DNA from: a bacterium
GTDB taxonomy: Bacteria > Planctomycetota > J058 > JACQDU01
Length of the DNA stretch: 5,273 nt
Reading direction: 5' to 3'
Assembly: GCA_016200955.1 (NCBI GenBank)
Contig: JACQDU010000748.1
Coordinates: forward strand, 1 to 5,273
Shown: positions 4,602 through 5,273 of the stretch, piece by piece
How the letters are laid out: each line of letters starts with the position of its first letter
Numbering within the stretch: the first letter of the stretch is position 1
Program-made: the position numbers and the translations under genes
Notes under the pieces: model-generated
The model's database searches: none
What the model was told of the DNA's origin: nothing
What the model saw: the letters and a program-made list of their open reading frames with translations, nothing else

Positions 4602-5273
4602 GTGAGACTCCGTCGGCCGTCACGCTTCGCTCGCCAGCTGTCACGCTTCGCTCGCCAGCTGTCACGCTTCGCTCGCCAGCTGTCACGCTTCGCTCGCCAG
4701 CTGTCACGCTTCGCTCGCCGGCCGTCACGCTTCGCTCGCCGGCCGTCACGCTTCGCTCGCCGCGGCGCCTTCGCTCTCGTCGTTCCTCTCATCGCCCTCG
4801 GCGTCCTTCTCTCTCGCGCGAGAAGGGCGACGGCGGAGGGAGAGAAGACGCTCCGCCGCACGGAGGACCCCGTCGTCCTCACGGGAGCAGAGGTCCCGAA
4901 GCTCCGCGGGCTCGCGAGCGACCGCGTGCGCGCGCTCGCCTGCCGGGAAGGAAAGCTCGTCCCGATCCGCTTCCAGGTGGACGCGAGGACGCCCCAGCTC
5001 AACTACGCCTGGACCTCGGGCGAGGAGGCGACGAAGGACCGGGGCAGGATCGACGACGACGACGAGATCGTCTTCATGGCCCGCGACGCCGGCGACCGGG
5101 CGAGCCCGGCTCTCCTCGACCTCCCGGGAACCCAGAGGCAGGAGGTCGAGCTGCAGGACCCGAGCGGAGGGCGAGCCTGGGTCTACCTCGTCGCGTGGCC
5201 GGATCCCGAGCACGAGCCGCCCGAGCGCGCGACGGGATCCTACGTGTCTCTCTCGACGGACGCCTCCGGCGCG
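4602..5273 (+). CDS. exported or membrane-anchored protein of unknown family with repeat-built N-terminus (3' end missing)
   Basis: From GTG 4602, three bases after the STAS stop codon, the frame stays open to the window edge, giving 224 residues. It is the only ATG/GTG/TTG in frame between the STAS stop and the GTG near 4925, so it is the only start that includes the hydrophobic segment. Order: MRLRRP; seven heptads at 7-55 (SRFARQL four times, SRFARRP twice, SRFARRG once), very basic; a hydrophobic stretch AFALVVPLIALGVLL at 56-70; SRARRATA with a possible cleavage after ATA78; then a polar domain with a tryptophan/tyrosine pattern. It contains VPIRFQVDAR near 120-129 and an acidic segment RIDDDDEIVFMARDAGDR at 149-166. 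I do not recognise the family. The basic run plus hydrophobic core reads as an oversized signal-peptide n-region or an N-in anchor. Downstream codon use is strongly G/C-ending, as in neighbouring genes, which supports real coding. The ribosome site is weak (AGG two bases before GTG), so reinitiation from the STAS gene is likely. The repeat-coded part is less certain than the rest. Confidence 0.7.
   Translation, partial: MRLRRPSRFARQLSRFARQLSRFARQLSRFARQLSRFARRPSRFARRPSRFARRGAFALVVPLIALGVLLSRARRATAEGEKTLRRTEDPVVLTGAEVPKLRGLASDRVRALACREGKLVPIRFQVDARTPQLNYAWTSGEEATKDRGRIDDDDEIVFMARDAGDRASPALLDLPGTQRQEVELQDPSGGRAWVYLVAWPDPEHEPPERATGSYVSLSTDASGA
4614..4760 (+). repeat. 21-bp tandem repeat, seven perfect-length units, in frame in a gene
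   Basis: Seven units of 21 bp fill 147 bp exactly. Each is a 6-bp palindrome plus the invariant 15-mer TCACGCTTCGCTCGC. The palindrome is CGGCCG in units 1, 6 and 7 (4614, 4719, 4740) and CAGCTG in units 2-5 (4635, 4656, 4677, 4698). All 15-mers are identical, including silent positions, which shows recent expansion or homogenisation at DNA level. The period is a multiple of three and the unit has no stop in any frame, so copy number can change without a frameshift. In the gene starting at 4602 it reads SRFARQL or SRFARRP. It is not a CRISPR: the repeats are too short and the 6-bp parts are not unique. Confidence 0.97.

Noticed and set aside
4614..4760. CRISPR array
   Set aside because: The repeat is 15-21 bp and the intervening 6 bp are only two recurring palindromes, not unique spacers; no cas genes are present.
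4746..4775. Twin-arginine (Tat) export signal in FARRGAF
   Set aside because: The arginine pair is followed by G-A-F rather than x-F-L at the required spacing, and repeats supply many arginine pairs by default.
4544..5002. Minus-strand frame with AKRDSWR heptads
   Set aside because: The 21-bp unit is open in all six frames, so a repeat protein appears on either strand. The + strand has the start, operon spacing, hydrophobic segment and downstream coding signal.
1..5273. tRNA, rRNA, insertion sequence or attachment site
   Set aside because: No tRNA-like cloverleaf, rRNA segment, transposase motif or inverted-repeat pair of useful length was seen by eye on either strand.

Overview
This is a high-GC bacterial window with strongly G/C-ending codons. 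All genes are on the + strand and packed closely. A lipoprotein signal peptide, GTG/TTG starts, HEAT- and TPR-repeat proteins and a YbhN-type membrane protein point to a bacterium that exports lipoproteins. The mix would fit Planctomycetota, Myxococcota or a similar deep lineage, but no marker gene here fixes the phylum.

Layout: (1) 1-1095 is the 3' part of a GrpE-like gene, already open at the window edge, with two copies of a GrpE-type C-terminal beta-domain signature. (2) 1096-1239 is a 144-bp gap with a hairpin just after the stop codon and a candidate promoter. (3) 1240-1974 is a HEAT-repeat lipoprotein starting at TTG behind a GGAGG site. (4) 1971-3068 is a flippase-like (lysylphosphatidylglycerol synthase TM region / YbhN) membrane protein that overlaps gene 3 by 4 bp (GTGA). 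(5) 3069-3187 holds a candidate promoter, whose -35 box overlaps the flippase stop codon, and a ribosome-binding site. (6) 3188-4165 is a TPR protein. (7) 4170-4598 is a STAS-domain anti-sigma-antagonist-like protein. (8) 4602 to the window end is a gene with no stop in the window. It encodes an exported or membrane-anchored protein whose N-terminus is made of seven in-frame copies of a 21-bp tandem repeat.

The genes look like two transcription units after the GrpE-like gene: lipoprotein plus flippase, and TPR plus STAS plus the exported protein. The second set has gaps of 4 and 3 bp. Nothing in the sequence ties all of them to one pathway.

The most unusual element is the array at 4614-4760. 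Its seven 21-bp units have identical 15-bp cores, and the other 6 bp are one of two palindromes (CAGCTG inside, CGGCCG at the ends). It is translated as SRFARQL/SRFARRP heptads ahead of a hydrophobic segment. An 18-bp piece of the same unit also forms the last codons of the TPR gene in a different reading frame, which suggests a dispersed repeat that enters gene ends. The second point of note is the duplicated GrpE signature. I see no defence system, mobile element, CRISPR or RNA gene.
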